Positions 1 to 7,557 of a DNA stretch of 64,000 nucleotides are shown here, piece by piece. The stretch spans positions 868,001 through 932,000 of the forward strand of contig NZ_CP012601.1 in assembly GCF_001278755.1 (NCBI RefSeq), given 5' to 3'. A program made the position numbers and the translations under genes. Numbering within the stretch: position 1 is the stretch's first letter; every line of letters begins with the position of its first letter. This DNA is from Bacillus sp. FJAT-22090. Lineage in GTDB: Bacteria > Bacillota > Bacilli > Bacillales_A > Planococcaceae. The notes beneath the pieces are model-generated. The model did no database searches. It was not told the origin of the DNA and was given only the letters and a program-made list of their open reading frames with translations.

Positions 1-373
1 ACTCCCATGAAAATTAAAAAATGCTCAAAATCTATAAAATTGCATAACAAAAGAGACTCAGAAATTACTTTTTTAAAAAAAGGCTGAGCCTTCAGAATGA
101 TTATATTAAGCTGAAAGTTAAATCAAAGCAACTCCATTCTTGTTAGAATAAAGGCAAGGCTGGTGCAATAACCAGAGTAGGATTAATCTCCCATGAGTGC
201 TACTCGTATAGAGTGCGACAGTCTGTGATGCACCGTGGTCGTTGGAGTCAGACTAACGGATGGGCTCTATGGCACCATAGTTCATCGACCTTCTTCGCCA
301 GCCGTATCAATCTATACCCGCTCTGAAACATTTTCATTCTCTGTGGTGCAGCTTTTTTTGGCTGCATGGATGG
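1..373. other. Left-edge noncoding stretch with several hairpins
   Basis: No convincing gene is seen. The stretch from about 145 to 360 has several short inverted repeats: CTGGT/ACCAG near 150-175, AGTCTG/CAGACT near 218-256, CTATG/CATAG near 267-280, and TGCAGC/GCTGCA around a T-run near 349-368. It is richer in G+C than its surroundings and looks like a structured RNA or the noncoding end of a mobile element (for example an IS110-type end). That identity is a guess. A 71-codon reading frame crosses it but has no credible RBS. Confidence 0.35.
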
Positions 374-473
374 CTAACGGGTGCTTTAGTGAAACAAGAC
401 CATCATTTCGATGGTCTATTTTTATGTACAATGTGAAATGTTACACTTAAACTAACGCTGCAGGTTAATTGAA
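374..473. repeat. attC-like repeat, long type
   Basis: Left box CTAACGGGTGC, stem-loop GACCATC/GATGGTC with T-run, conserved tail TGTGAAATGTTACACTTAAAC, right box ACTAACGCTGCAGGTTAATTGAA. The part between hairpin and tail is shortened compared with other long copies. Confidence 0.7.
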
Positions 474-552
474 GAAGGAAAAAATGTTAGAGTATAGAAT
501 TCATCTATAGTAACATTCTTACATTTTTGAATTAGTAAAGGGGATGCACTTA

Positions 553-993
553 ATGACGGAGGGTTTTTTCAGAGTTCAAGATGTACTTGAAAATTACAAA
601 ACAGCAGTTTACGAAAAAGATGTTGAAAAATTCTTATCCATGTATGCTCCCGAAATGCATATTTATGATTGCTGGGGGGACTGGGAGAGCAAGGGAATTC
701 CTTCATGGAAGAAAAGTATAGTAGAGTGGTTTAATGGATTGAGTGAGGATGGTGTTTTACTTAAAGTTGATTTTAATGACCTAGTAGTTGAAGAAAATTC
801 ATATCTCGCATTTGTACATTGTGCTGTAACATTTGCCGCTCACCAAGAAGAATCTGGTGAGAAACTTCGTCAAATGACAAATCGGTTCACATATGGTTTA
901 AAAAAAGTGAATGAATCTTGGGTCATAGCTCATGAACATTCATCATTGCCTATAAATATGGAAACTGGTAAGGGAATTTTTAACTTGAAGTAA
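553..993 (+). CDS. SnoaL-like / NTF2-fold protein
   Basis: A 146-residue protein with the alpha+beta barrel pattern of the SnoaL/NTF2-like superfamily: an N-terminal helical part (VLENYKTAVYEKDVEKFLSM) followed by YAPEMHIYD, then strands ending in GLKKVNESWVIAHEHSS, the usual core of this fold. Members bind small ligands or act as isomerases or cyclases, but the substrate cannot be told here. ATG 553 is preferred to ATG 544 because the AAAGGGG ribosome binding site lies 9 bases before 553 and touches 544. It is a single-gene cassette between two attC-like repeats. The fold assignment is fairly safe, the function unknown. Confidence 0.75.
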   Translation: MTEGFFRVQDVLENYKTAVYEKDVEKFLSMYAPEMHIYDCWGDWESKGIPSWKKSIVEWFNGLSEDGVLLKVDFNDLVVEENSYLAFVHCAVTFAAHQEESGEKLRQMTNRFTYGLKKVNESWVIAHEHSSLPINMETGKGIFNLK

Positions 994-1055
994 AAAATAA
1001 ACTATTTTGATTGGAGATAAAGGGATTGCTGCTGCAATTCCTTTATTCTTATTAT

Positions 1056-1183
1056 GCTAACGGGTGCTTTAGTTAAACATGACCATCATTTCGATGGTCT
1101 ATTTTTATGTCCAAAACATCAAGTAAATTTTGGGGATCCATTGTGAAATGTTAGACTTAAACTAACGCAGCAGTTTAGTTGAA
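1056..1183. repeat. attC-like repeat, long type
   Basis: Left box GCTAACGGGTGCTTTAGTT, hairpin GACCATC/GATGGTC with T-run, tail ATTGTGAAATGTTAGACTT, right box AACTAACGCAGCAG plus TTTAGTTGAA. A full copy that follows the SnoaL-like gene. Confidence 0.8.
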
Positions 1184-1222
1184 TAAGAACCTAGAACAAA
1201 ATTTTGAATGAAGGTGATAATT

Positions 1223-1716
1223 ATGTTTCAATTTCTAAGTAAAGAACTAAATGACCTATACGGAGAGGATAAGAAAAAATTACGAACCAATACTATCCTT
1301 TATGGAAATTTAGGAGAAGGTAGATGGCATACCCAACTTCAACCACCATTATCTATTGAGTCTTCTTATCAGTATACAATGGTTGTTACTTATTTGATTT
1401 ATTAAGAGTAGCAGGAAAAAAACCTGATACATTTAAAGGCTTGAGTATTGAAGAACAAGTAAACTCCCCTTTTCACTTGGAATATATGCAATACTCATAC
1501 TTAAGAAAGCGTACACCGAAGACTCATTTTATCTTTGCTGATTCCATTGTAAAAAACACTTATTATGTTATTGATATGGATGAAAGAATATTAGAAGTGG
1601 ATTTTAGAACAAAGAAAATTATACAAACTTATGAAGACCTTAAAACTTTCCTTTTTGAAATAATACTAGAAGGTAATAAGAATATGAAAAATGGAATATT
1701 TTTTGAATTTGAGTAG
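1223..1716 (+). pseudogene. Frameshifted hypothetical protein (possibly SUKH/SMI1-like)
   Basis: Starts at ATG 1223 behind GAAGGTGA and reads MFQFLSKELNDLYGEDKKKL; this frame closes at 1405. The reading continues in another frame from about 1375 (YNGCYLFDLLRVAGKKP) through KTHFIFADSIVKNTYYVIDM to the stop at 1716, so one frameshift near 1370-1378 splits an original protein of about 160-165 residues. The C-terminal pattern (IIQTYEDLKTFLFEIIL) recalls the last helix of SMI1/KNR4-type immunity proteins, but I am not sure of the family. Confidence 0.55.
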
Positions 1717-1779
1717 AAGTTTGTGGTTTTTCTTTATTCAACGACTTAAATAACTGTTTATCTAATAGGAGGTAAAAAC

Positions 1780-2241
1780 TTGCTAGATAAATTCAAAAAG
1801 TTTTTTAAGAAAGAGAAGCAAGAAGAAATTGACGACAAGTATGTTTTTGTTCCAGAGAGTGAGATAAACGAAAAGTTAAAAAGAAACATAGTTGAACTAG
1901 AAAGATTAGGAGAAGAATGGAGTAAGGTTCTTCAAAGAAAATTTGGAAATACATTTGAAAGCCAAGGAAAACAAAACCTAAGAATTTGGGTGTGCAGGGA
2001 CATTGATGGAGATGAAAAAGAAGACTTGACTTCGGAACGTTGTCTAGAAAAAGAGTATCGGTCTCAAATAGCAATAGATTACGACGGTCCAAAGTATGAT
2101 GATGATTTTTATGCAGTTACAATTGAATTATGGTACTACTTTGGTGGTTACTCCGAAGGTTCAGGGACGCTATATGATTTATCAAAAAATGACCTAGAAA
2201 GAGATATTGTGGAAGCTTTAAAACACTGCTTAAATGACTGA
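1780..2241 (+). CDS. Hypothetical acidic protein, 153 residues
   Basis: TTG start behind a strong AGGAGG (1768-1773). The N-terminus is a lysine-rich amphipathic helix (LDKFKKFFKKEKQEE), then a coiled-coil-prone stretch (about residues 28-55) and a beta-rich half with ELWYYFGGYSEGSGTLYDLS. No signal peptide or membrane segment is seen, so it should be cytosolic. I do not recognise the family. It is followed by a left repeat arm starting 17 bases after the stop. Confidence 0.65.
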   Translation: MLDKFKKFFKKEKQEEIDDKYVFVPESEINEKLKRNIVELERLGEEWSKVLQRKFGNTFESQGKQNLRIWVCRDIDGDEKEDLTSERCLEKEYRSQIAIDYDGPKYDDDFYAVTIELWYYFGGYSEGSGTLYDLSKNDLERDIVEALKHCLND

Positions 2242-2257
2242 TTTAAAGTTTTTCTAA

Positions 2258-2284
2258 TTCAACTAACGGGTGCGTTAGTTAAAT
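2258..2284. repeat. attC-like repeat, left arm only
   Basis: TTCAACTAACGGGTGCGTTAGTTAAA; no hairpin or right box follows directly. The matching right arm may be the one at 2811-2837. Confidence 0.6.
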
Positions 2285-2347
2285 ATTCAATTCCCGAAAT
2301 AATCAATAAAATTACTTCGGATTTTAAAGTTAAAACCATAACATTTG

Positions 2348-2480
2348 GTTACTAACTATAATGTAAAAACCTAAAAGTAAGTTCGGATGGGTTACAAACT
2401 ATAATGTAAATTAAAATCTTTTAAGACATACGTATTTCGTTGCCGCTATTGAATTTTGGAGTTACCAACTATAATGTCAC
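2348..2480. repeat. Three spaced 20-bp direct repeats
   Basis: GTTACTAACTATAATGTAAA at 2348-2367, GTTACAAACTATAATGTAAA at 2391-2410 and GTTACCAACTATAATGTCAC at 2461-2480. Multiple spaced copies of one motif are typical of transposon ends bound by Tn7-, IS21- or Tn552-type transposases, but no transposase is nearby. Confidence 0.6.
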
Positions 2481-2618
2481 TGGACATTTTTTTCCAATGC
2501 TTGAGTTTGATAAAAATCACCTCTCTAGTTGTTTTTTATTAAAAGTCAAGGATTAATTAATTTTAATAGTAATATCAGTTTTTAAAGTAGAATGTTTAAC
2601 ATTCTATTTGATTTTTGG

Positions 2619-2655
2619 GACAGAATCACAACTTGATGTTGATTCTGTCTTTTTT
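2619..2655 (+). terminator. Rho-independent terminator
   Basis: Perfect 10-bp stem GACAGAATCA / TGATTCTGTC (2619-2628 and 2640-2649) followed by TTTTTT. Confidence 0.85.
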
Positions 2656-2810
2656 ATTTGCATCTCTAAACAGTAGTCGGAATGTTATATAATGGTGTTA
2701 AATGAGATAGGAAATATAAAAGTCGATTAAATCACTTCTCTAGTTATCTTAGAAGTGATTTTAATTGGATATTTATGTTAGAATTTCTATAAGATTGTGA
2801 AAAATTACAC

Positions 2811-2837
2811 TTAAACTAACGCCGCAGGTTAGTTGAA
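2811..2837. repeat. attC-like repeat, right arm
   Basis: TTAAACTAACGCCGCAGG then TTAGTTGAA, preceded by the conserved GGATATTTATGTTA and AGATTGTGAA context seen at other right arms. The left box is missing here. Confidence 0.7.
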
Positions 2838-3003
2838 GAGTCGCTGTTTGATATTTATTTATTAATTGGGCCAGATTGTTGAAGATCCCTCTTAAAGAGA
2901 GTTGTTTATTTATGTTAGTATATTACGAGTGAAATCAGGTTCTTAACGATTTTATCAAGTATCAAGCAAAATAATTCAGAAACGAAGAAAGGACAGCACT
3001 AAC

Positions 3004-3369
3004 ATGGAAAACGTATCAAATGTAGATAAATTGGAATCAATAAAATCCTTACAATCGACAATCAGTAAACTCGAAAATGCCTTGTCCCAGATGACTAAGA
3101 AAGGCGCAAATACTACCTTAGTAAAGAAACGACTCAAAGCTATTTACATCGGCTTAGCCATGCTAGAAAACGTTTGGAATCAAAGACCCCATCATTACAC
3201 CCATGAAGATTTAGCAGAAGCTCGCAATGTTCTTACTGGTTTATTTCCATCAATTGAGAATATTTATGCTAAGTCAAAGGCAGGTAGTCCCCAAAGAACG
3301 CTTTTAGAAAGAAGAATTAAAGCATTGGAACTAGCTGTTCAAGCAATTGATGACCTTTCCAATGAATAA
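3004..3369 (+). CDS. Hypothetical all-helical protein with internal duplication
   Basis: A 121-residue helical protein with RBS GAAAGGA. Two halves resemble each other: TLVKKRLKAIYIGLAMLENV (about residues 38-57) and TLLERRIKALELAVQAIDDL (about 99-118), each following a short loop with Lys/Ala/Gly. The pattern suggests two related helical hairpins. No signal peptide or membrane helix is seen. It is a single-gene cassette of unknown family. Confidence 0.7.
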   Translation: MENVSNVDKLESIKSLQSTISKLENALSQMTKKGANTTLVKKRLKAIYIGLAMLENVWNQRPHHYTHEDLAEARNVLTGLFPSIENIYAKSKAGSPQRTLLERRIKALELAVQAIDDLSNE

Positions 3370-3496
3370 CTTATCTAACTAAATAGAGTAACGTGTAGTT
3401 TTAGTTGTAGAAGAATTAAGTTATTTTAAGATTGAGAACACACCTTTGTTATTCCATTAAAGGGCGTGTTTCTTTAATAAGAATCGCTTTTCTTAA

Positions 3497-3571
3497 TGAA
3501 CTAACGGGTGCTTTACTTCAATTGGGATTAATGTATTTTTCTTATTCAACTAACGCAGCAGGTTAGTGCAA
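3497..3571. repeat. attC-like repeat, short type
   Basis: Left TGAACTAACGGGTGC, poor central hairpin with T-run, right TTCAACTAACGCAGCAGG then TTAGTGCAA. The right outer arm has a G for T change. Confidence 0.7.
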
Positions 3572-3641
3572 GAGGGAAAATAATAATTCATATAAAATAT
3601 GGTGTGTTAAAATACATACTAAACATAAAGGGGGAAAAATA

Positions 3642-4190
3642 ATGTTTATACATAAAATTGATGAAGATGTATCTTTAAAATTAATTGAATTGAATGATGC
3701 TGAAAGAATTTTTGAACTTACCGATAAATCAAGAAACTATTTAAGAGAGTGGCTACCTTGGCTTGACTTCACTACAAGAGTCGAGGATTCAAAAGAGTTT
3801 ATCCAAAACAGTTTAAAAAGTTATGCTGAGAATAAAAGTATAAATACCGTTATTTTATTCAAAGGGAAAATCGTTGGTGTGGCAGCCTTCAACAGTATTA
3901 ACTGGTCAAACAAAACAGCATATATAGGCTATTGGCTTAGTGAAGAATATCAAGGAAAAGGAATTATGACCAAAGTTGCTAAGGCATTAACTGATTATGC
4001 GTTTAGCCATCTAAACTTAAATAAGGTAGAAATTAGGGCAGCTTTAGAGAATAAAAAAAGTAGAAGCATTCCCGAAAGATTAGGTTTTGTAAATGAAGGA
4101 AGTATCAGGCAAGCAGAATGGTTATATGACCATTTTGTTGACCACATCGTTTATGGATTGTTAGCAGATGAATGGAATAAAAATAGATAA
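3642..4190 (+). CDS. RimJ/RimL-type GNAT acetyltransferase
   Basis: A 182-residue GNAT close to ribosomal-protein N-acetyltransferases of the RimJ/RimL group. N-terminal VSLKLIELNDAERIFELTD, the SREYLREWLPWLD-like helix (residues 29-42), the acetyl-CoA loop as EEYQGKGIMTK (about 105-115, Q-x-x-G-x-G/A form), and LNKVEIRAALENKKSRSIPERLGF followed by EGSIRQAEWL, the standard C-terminal strand of this group. RBS AAAGGGGG. A single-gene cassette. Family is sure; whether the target is a ribosomal protein, another protein or a small molecule is not. Confidence 0.9.
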   Translation: MFIHKIDEDVSLKLIELNDAERIFELTDKSRNYLREWLPWLDFTTRVEDSKEFIQNSLKSYAENKSINTVILFKGKIVGVAAFNSINWSNKTAYIGYWLSEEYQGKGIMTKVAKALTDYAFSHLNLNKVEIRAALENKKSRSIPERLGFVNEGSIRQAEWLYDHFVDHIVYGLLADEWNKNR

Positions 4191-4197
4191 CCTTATT

Positions 4198-4271
4198 AAG
4201 CTAACGGGTGCTTTACTTCAAGAAGAGGTAAAGCTTTTTTCTTATTGAACTAAAGCAGCGGTTTAGTTCAA
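4198..4271. repeat. attC-like repeat, short type
   Basis: Left AAGCTAACGGGTGC, hairpin GCTTTACTTC/GAGGTAAAGC with T-run, right TTGAACTAAAGCAGCGG then TTTAGTTCAA. The hairpin plus T-run should end transcription of the GNAT gene. Confidence 0.8.
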
Positions 4272-4424
4272 TAAGAAAAAATGTAAAAATAACTTAAAAT
4301 TGGAACTTCATTTCGAACGTATGAAAGTAAAGGGTAGGTTAGTGAAAGAAGAAATGTAAATCTTTTACAAAAAAATAACTTTAAGTACAGTAAATCACAA
4401 TTCATTTTACATAGAAAATGATAA

Positions 4425-4482
4425 TGGGTTGCTTAGGCAACTCTTTTTCTTATTGCAAAAAACGAAGCAGTTTAGATTAATA
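4425..4482. repeat. Degenerate attC-like repeat
   Basis: GGGTTGCTTAGGCAACTC hairpin with T-run, then TTGCAAAAAACGAAGCAG and TTTAGATTAA. The left box is lost and the right box has several changes. No gene lies between this and the preceding repeat. Confidence 0.55.
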
Positions 4483-4568
4483 AGGTGTATATTTGTACTT
4501 TTAATATTGAACCCAACTTCAAATATTGATAATATTAGAACAAACATTCTTTTTTTGGAGGGTAAATA

Positions 4569-5036
4569 ATGCAACTATATTTTTATGATGATAGCTTCAA
4601 TCATTTAATTGAACAATATAAATTAACTGAAGAACAACTCCGATTTACAGGTACACCTAATGAATGTATTAAACTTTCTAATGAGGATTTAAATCGTCAT
4701 TCAATTTTAGCTTTAGAAAATGATAAGCTCGTTACTTTCTTTGTACTACATAGAAATGATGGTGTAAAACCATACACCGATAATGATAAATCAATTTTAA
4801 TAAGAGCTTTTTCAACAGATTATCGTCATCAAGGTAAGGGATATGCCAAAAAAGCTTTAATGCTACTACCTGATTTTGTGAAGAAAAATTTTAGAGATAT
4901 TAATGAAATTGTATTGGCCGTGAATTTAAAGAATGAAGTCGCACAAGGATTATACAAGAAGTGTGGATATATTGATGAAGGTGCAAGAAAGATGGGGAAA
5001 AAAGGAGAACTTATAATTATGAGTTATCATTTATAA
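4569..5036 (+). CDS. GNAT family N-acetyltransferase
   Basis: A 155-residue GNAT. The acetyl-CoA binding loop is STDYRHQGKGYAKKAL (about residues 90-105, R-H-Q-G-K-G form), followed by EIVLAVNLKNEVAQGLYKKCGY, the usual beta5-alpha4 segment. The N-terminal LTEEQLRFTGTP block is shared with the GNAT at 33006-33491 (LPEEQVQFTALP), so the two are paralogous cassettes. RBS TTGGAGGG. The substrate is unknown. Confidence 0.9.
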   Translation: MQLYFYDDSFNHLIEQYKLTEEQLRFTGTPNECIKLSNEDLNRHSILALENDKLVTFFVLHRNDGVKPYTDNDKSILIRAFSTDYRHQGKGYAKKALMLLPDFVKKNFRDINEIVLAVNLKNEVAQGLYKKCGYIDEGARKMGKKGELIIMSYHL

Positions 5037-5082
5037 ACTAAGATGGCACTGTAGAACACTACATTAAATTAGTAAATTCTTA

Positions 5083-5165
5083 TTCAACTAACGAGGTGCT
5101 TTAGTTAAACAAGACCTTTATTTCGATGGTCCATTTTTACGTCCAAAACATCAGGAAGATTTCGG
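5083..5165. repeat. attC-like repeat, left half of a long copy
   Basis: TTCAACTAACGAGGTGC, TTTAGTTAAAC, hairpin GACC.../...GGTC and the conserved ACGTCCAAAACATCA, then the copy breaks off before the tetR promoter. A degenerate right half is found at 7190-7266, after the MFS gene, as if the tetR-MFS unit had entered this site. Confidence 0.65.
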
Positions 5166-5231
5166 CTAAAGCTACATTAAGAAGCACTTTTATCACCATT
5201 CTCGCCTCCGCAATGCAGAAAAAATCTTTTA

Positions 5232-5260
5232 TTGACCAATCGGTACAATAATTATATACT
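5232..5260 (+). promoter_or_regulatory. Promoter with possible TetR operator
   Basis: TTGACC (5232-5237), 17-bp spacer, TATACT (5255-5260). The dyad ACCAATCGGT overlaps the -35 box and is a candidate for self-repression by the TetR-family protein that follows. Confidence 0.55.
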
Positions 5261-5295
5261 TATATAAAGTAAAGTGGTATGGAAAGGAGACACTC

Positions 5296-5889
5296 ATGAG
5301 CAAACGGGGTAGGCCAAGAGACTTTAAATACGACAACATTATCGATGCAGCTATGAAGACATTTTGGAAAAATGGATATGAAGCATGCTCCACACAAGAC
5401 CTGTGCAAGGATACTGGTCTTGGCAAAGGCAGTTTATACAATACGTTTGGAAGTAAGCATGAACTGTTTAGACAAGTGTTGGAGCGGTATCAAGCCAATG
5501 GAATTCGAGACCAATTAGCCTTGCTACAAGGACCGATATCTGTGAAGACACGTTTGCACAGCCTTTTAGCGTGGGCGATGACCGAGGATTTTGAACAAGC
5601 TGATCAGAACGGATGCTTGCTGATTAATGTGAGTTTAGAACGACCACAAGACCAGATGGTAGAGGGTTTCGTAAGCAAACATGTTGAAAAGCTGAGAGAA
5701 GCTCTCGTTAGCGTAATGGAAGAAGGCCTTCAAACGAAGGAAATTTCTAAAGGCAGTTCAGCTGAGGAGCTGGCAAGCCTGTTTTTGAGCAGTTATTATG
5801 GATTGCGTGTGCTGAATGCTTCTATGAAAAATCGAGACCTGTCGAATCAAATAGCCACTGGAGTAATTGAGTCTATCTTTAGCATCTAG
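5296..5889 (+). CDS. TetR/AcrR family transcriptional regulator
   Basis: A 197-residue TetR-family repressor with N-terminal GRPRDFKYDNIIDAAMKTFW and the helix-turn-helix YEACSTQDLCKDTGLGKGSLYNTFGSK (about residues 33-59). The C-terminal ligand domain belongs to the group with a DQNGCLLINVSLE segment, often linked to sensing reactive or toxic small molecules. RBS AAAGGAG. It lies 56 bases before an MFS exporter on the same strand, so it most likely controls that pump. Its codon use and G+C are higher than in neighbouring cassettes, which hints at separate origin. Confidence 0.92.
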   Translation: MSKRGRPRDFKYDNIIDAAMKTFWKNGYEACSTQDLCKDTGLGKGSLYNTFGSKHELFRQVLERYQANGIRDQLALLQGPISVKTRLHSLLAWAMTEDFEQADQNGCLLINVSLERPQDQMVEGFVSKHVEKLREALVSVMEEGLQTKEISKGSSAEELASLFLSSYYGLRVLNASMKNRDLSNQIATGVIESIFSI

Positions 5890-5945
5890 TGTGCTTTTTT
5901 TTACCTTATTTATGTACTGAACATTACAAAATTAGGAGTGATTAT

Positions 5946-7103
5946 ATGCCAGCAGTTATATATGTATTGGCTTTTGCAATTTTTTCAATGACAACATCTG
6001 AGTTTATGGTGGCTGGTATGATGCCTGAGTTAGCAGAAGCTTTTAGTGTATCCATATCCAGCATTGGTTTTCTAATAACTGCGTTTGCAGCGTCAATGGT
6101 CCTAGGAGGACCGATTTTAACAGCTATATTGCTTAAAATCCGTAGCAAACAAGCGATTCTAGTTCTTATAATTGTTTTTTTTATTGGTCAGACACTTGGC
6201 GCGCTTTCTTGGAACTACGAAGTGATGATGGTTGCTCGTATTATTACAGGGACCGCATCTTCCGCAACCTTTGGCATTGCCATTTCGCTTTCTGCATCGT
6301 TAGTTGGCTCTGAATTAAGAGGAAGAGCCGTATCAGTGGTTCTTGCAGGATTAATGATTTCCATGGTTGTAGGGCTGCCTGTAACGACCTTCATTTCTCA
6401 AGAATTGGGCTGGCGCGTCAGTTTTTGGGCGGTTGCATTGCTAGTATTTGTAGCAGGCATTATCATTTTATCGAAATTGCCTTCCTCTCCAGCACCCGGC
6501 CCTATCCTGTTTAAGAAAGAGTTGGAGCCATTTCGCAATCGCCATCTATGGGCGGCCTATGTAACTAGTACGCTTATCATCGGCGGCACTTTCGCTGGCT
6601 TTAGTTTTTTCACTTCCATATTTACGGACATATCTGGATTTTCTGAATCAAGCGTTCCTCTTTTGCTTTCCCTATATGGCGGCGCTACTGTGATTGGAAA
6701 TATTCTTATTGGACGCTATGCCGATCGTTTTACAATGAGAATACTTTTTGTGGGACTCATGATTTTATTCGCGGCAATGATGTTATTTGCAATTGGCGCC
6801 GAAACCAAATGGATTGCCATTATTGCTATTCTATTGATTGGCTTGACTGGGGTTTCATTGAATCCAGCCATGGCTACACGAGTGATGAAAACCGCAGGTA
6901 GCGGGACAATGATTAACACCGTCCACTCATCTTTTATTACTCTTGGGGTAGTCATTGGTTCCTCATTAGGAGGAGTAGCCATCAGTGGGGGTTATGGCCT
7001 TCACTCACCTTTATGGATTGGCGCCATATTAGCCGCATTAGGTCTGCTATCCTTACTGCCCTATTCTAATTTACAGGTTACTGAAACGAAAAGGAAAAAT
7101 TAG
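5946..7103 (+). CDS. MFS drug/arabinose efflux-type transporter
   Basis: A 385-residue membrane protein of the major facilitator superfamily (DHA1/AraJ-like), about twelve hydrophobic helices. It begins MPAVIYVLAFAIFSMTTSEF with the FMVAGMMP motif typical of YdhP/AraJ-type pumps; the motif-A region reads LLKIRSKQAIL and ARIITGTASSATFG is the antiporter-like motif C area. ATG 5946 has TAGGAG 8 bases upstream; an earlier in-frame codon would overlap tetR. Together with the TetR gene it forms an efflux unit. Substrate unknown. Confidence 0.9.
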   Translation: MPAVIYVLAFAIFSMTTSEFMVAGMMPELAEAFSVSISSIGFLITAFAASMVLGGPILTAILLKIRSKQAILVLIIVFFIGQTLGALSWNYEVMMVARIITGTASSATFGIAISLSASLVGSELRGRAVSVVLAGLMISMVVGLPVTTFISQELGWRVSFWAVALLVFVAGIIILSKLPSSPAPGPILFKKELEPFRNRHLWAAYVTSTLIIGGTFAGFSFFTSIFTDISGFSESSVPLLLSLYGGATVIGNILIGRYADRFTMRILFVGLMILFAAMMLFAIGAETKWIAIIAILLIGLTGVSLNPAMATRVMKTAGSGTMINTVHSSFITLGVVIGSSLGGVAISGGYGLHSPLWIGAILAALGLLSLLPYSNLQVTETKRKN

Positions 7104-7127
7104 ACTGTATTGTTGTAGCTTTGTAGA

Positions 7128-7187
7128 AAAGATTGATAATTTGTATTAAAGTTTGATTATTTATAATAAAGATTGATTAAAATCACC
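7128..7187. repeat. Three tandem 20-bp repeats (AAAGATTGAT type)
   Basis: Units at 7128-7147, 7148-7167 and 7168-7187: AAAGATTGATAATTTGTATT, AAAGTTTGATTATTTATAAT and AAAGATTGATTAAAATCACC. The same three-unit organisation, in opposite orientation, is at 45478-45537, with the middle unit being the deviant one in both. Confidence 0.75.
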
Positions 7188-7189
7188 TC

Positions 7190-7266
7190 TTTTTACTTAG
7201 AGGTGATTTTTTATTGGATATTTATGTTAATATCACTTCAGTTTGTGAAAAGATGTACTTAAACTG
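7190..7266. repeat. Degenerate right half of an attC-like repeat
   Basis: Hairpin AATCACCTCT/AGAGGTGATT (7180-7209) with T-run, TTGGATATTTATGTTA, then TTTGTGAAAAGATGTACTTAAACT, which ends in GAAG instead of the AACG box. Confidence 0.5.
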
Positions 7267-7557
7267 AAGATAATTTATTTAATTAAGTAGATTATTTTCT
7301 TCAAGTTACAATCTAAAATTTCTTTTATGAGACCGAGTTTTAGACCTACTTACTAAGTGATTTAAGGACAGTGGCCATATTTTAGTTATTCCATTAAAGG
7401 GCGCAATTCCAAGTGTGAATTTGCGCTATTTCTTTATCTATCGGTCCATATTCTTTAGGAAAGATCCTGAAAACTCCTTGATTTTAAATAATTTAATTTG
7501 TTATAATTAGCACCAGGTATTAATACTAACTTATAATTTAAATGTGGGGTGGAGCGA
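7267..7557. other. Intergenic stretch before fabHB
   Basis: No gene. It contains TTATTCCATTAAAGGGCG followed by a GCGCAA...TTGCGC hairpin near 7401-7424; a related ATTCCATTAAAGGGCG block occurs at 3451-3467. AT-rich sequence before the FabHB start may hold its promoter but I see no clear -35/-10 pair. Confidence 0.4.

Larger units (their letters stand above)
2242..3003. other. Intergenic stretch with split repeat, triple direct repeat and terminator
   Basis: No gene is seen in these 760 bases. They hold a left repeat arm (2258-2284), three spaced 20-bp direct repeats (2348-2480), a strong terminator (2619-2655), a second hairpin AATCACTTCT/AGAAGTGATT near 2730-2761 and a right repeat arm (2811-2837). 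The two repeat halves look like one attC-like site opened by foreign DNA. Confidence 0.6.

Noticed and set aside
235..450. 71-codon open frame at the left edge
   Set aside because: No RBS, crosses hairpins and a repeat copy, composition not protein-like.
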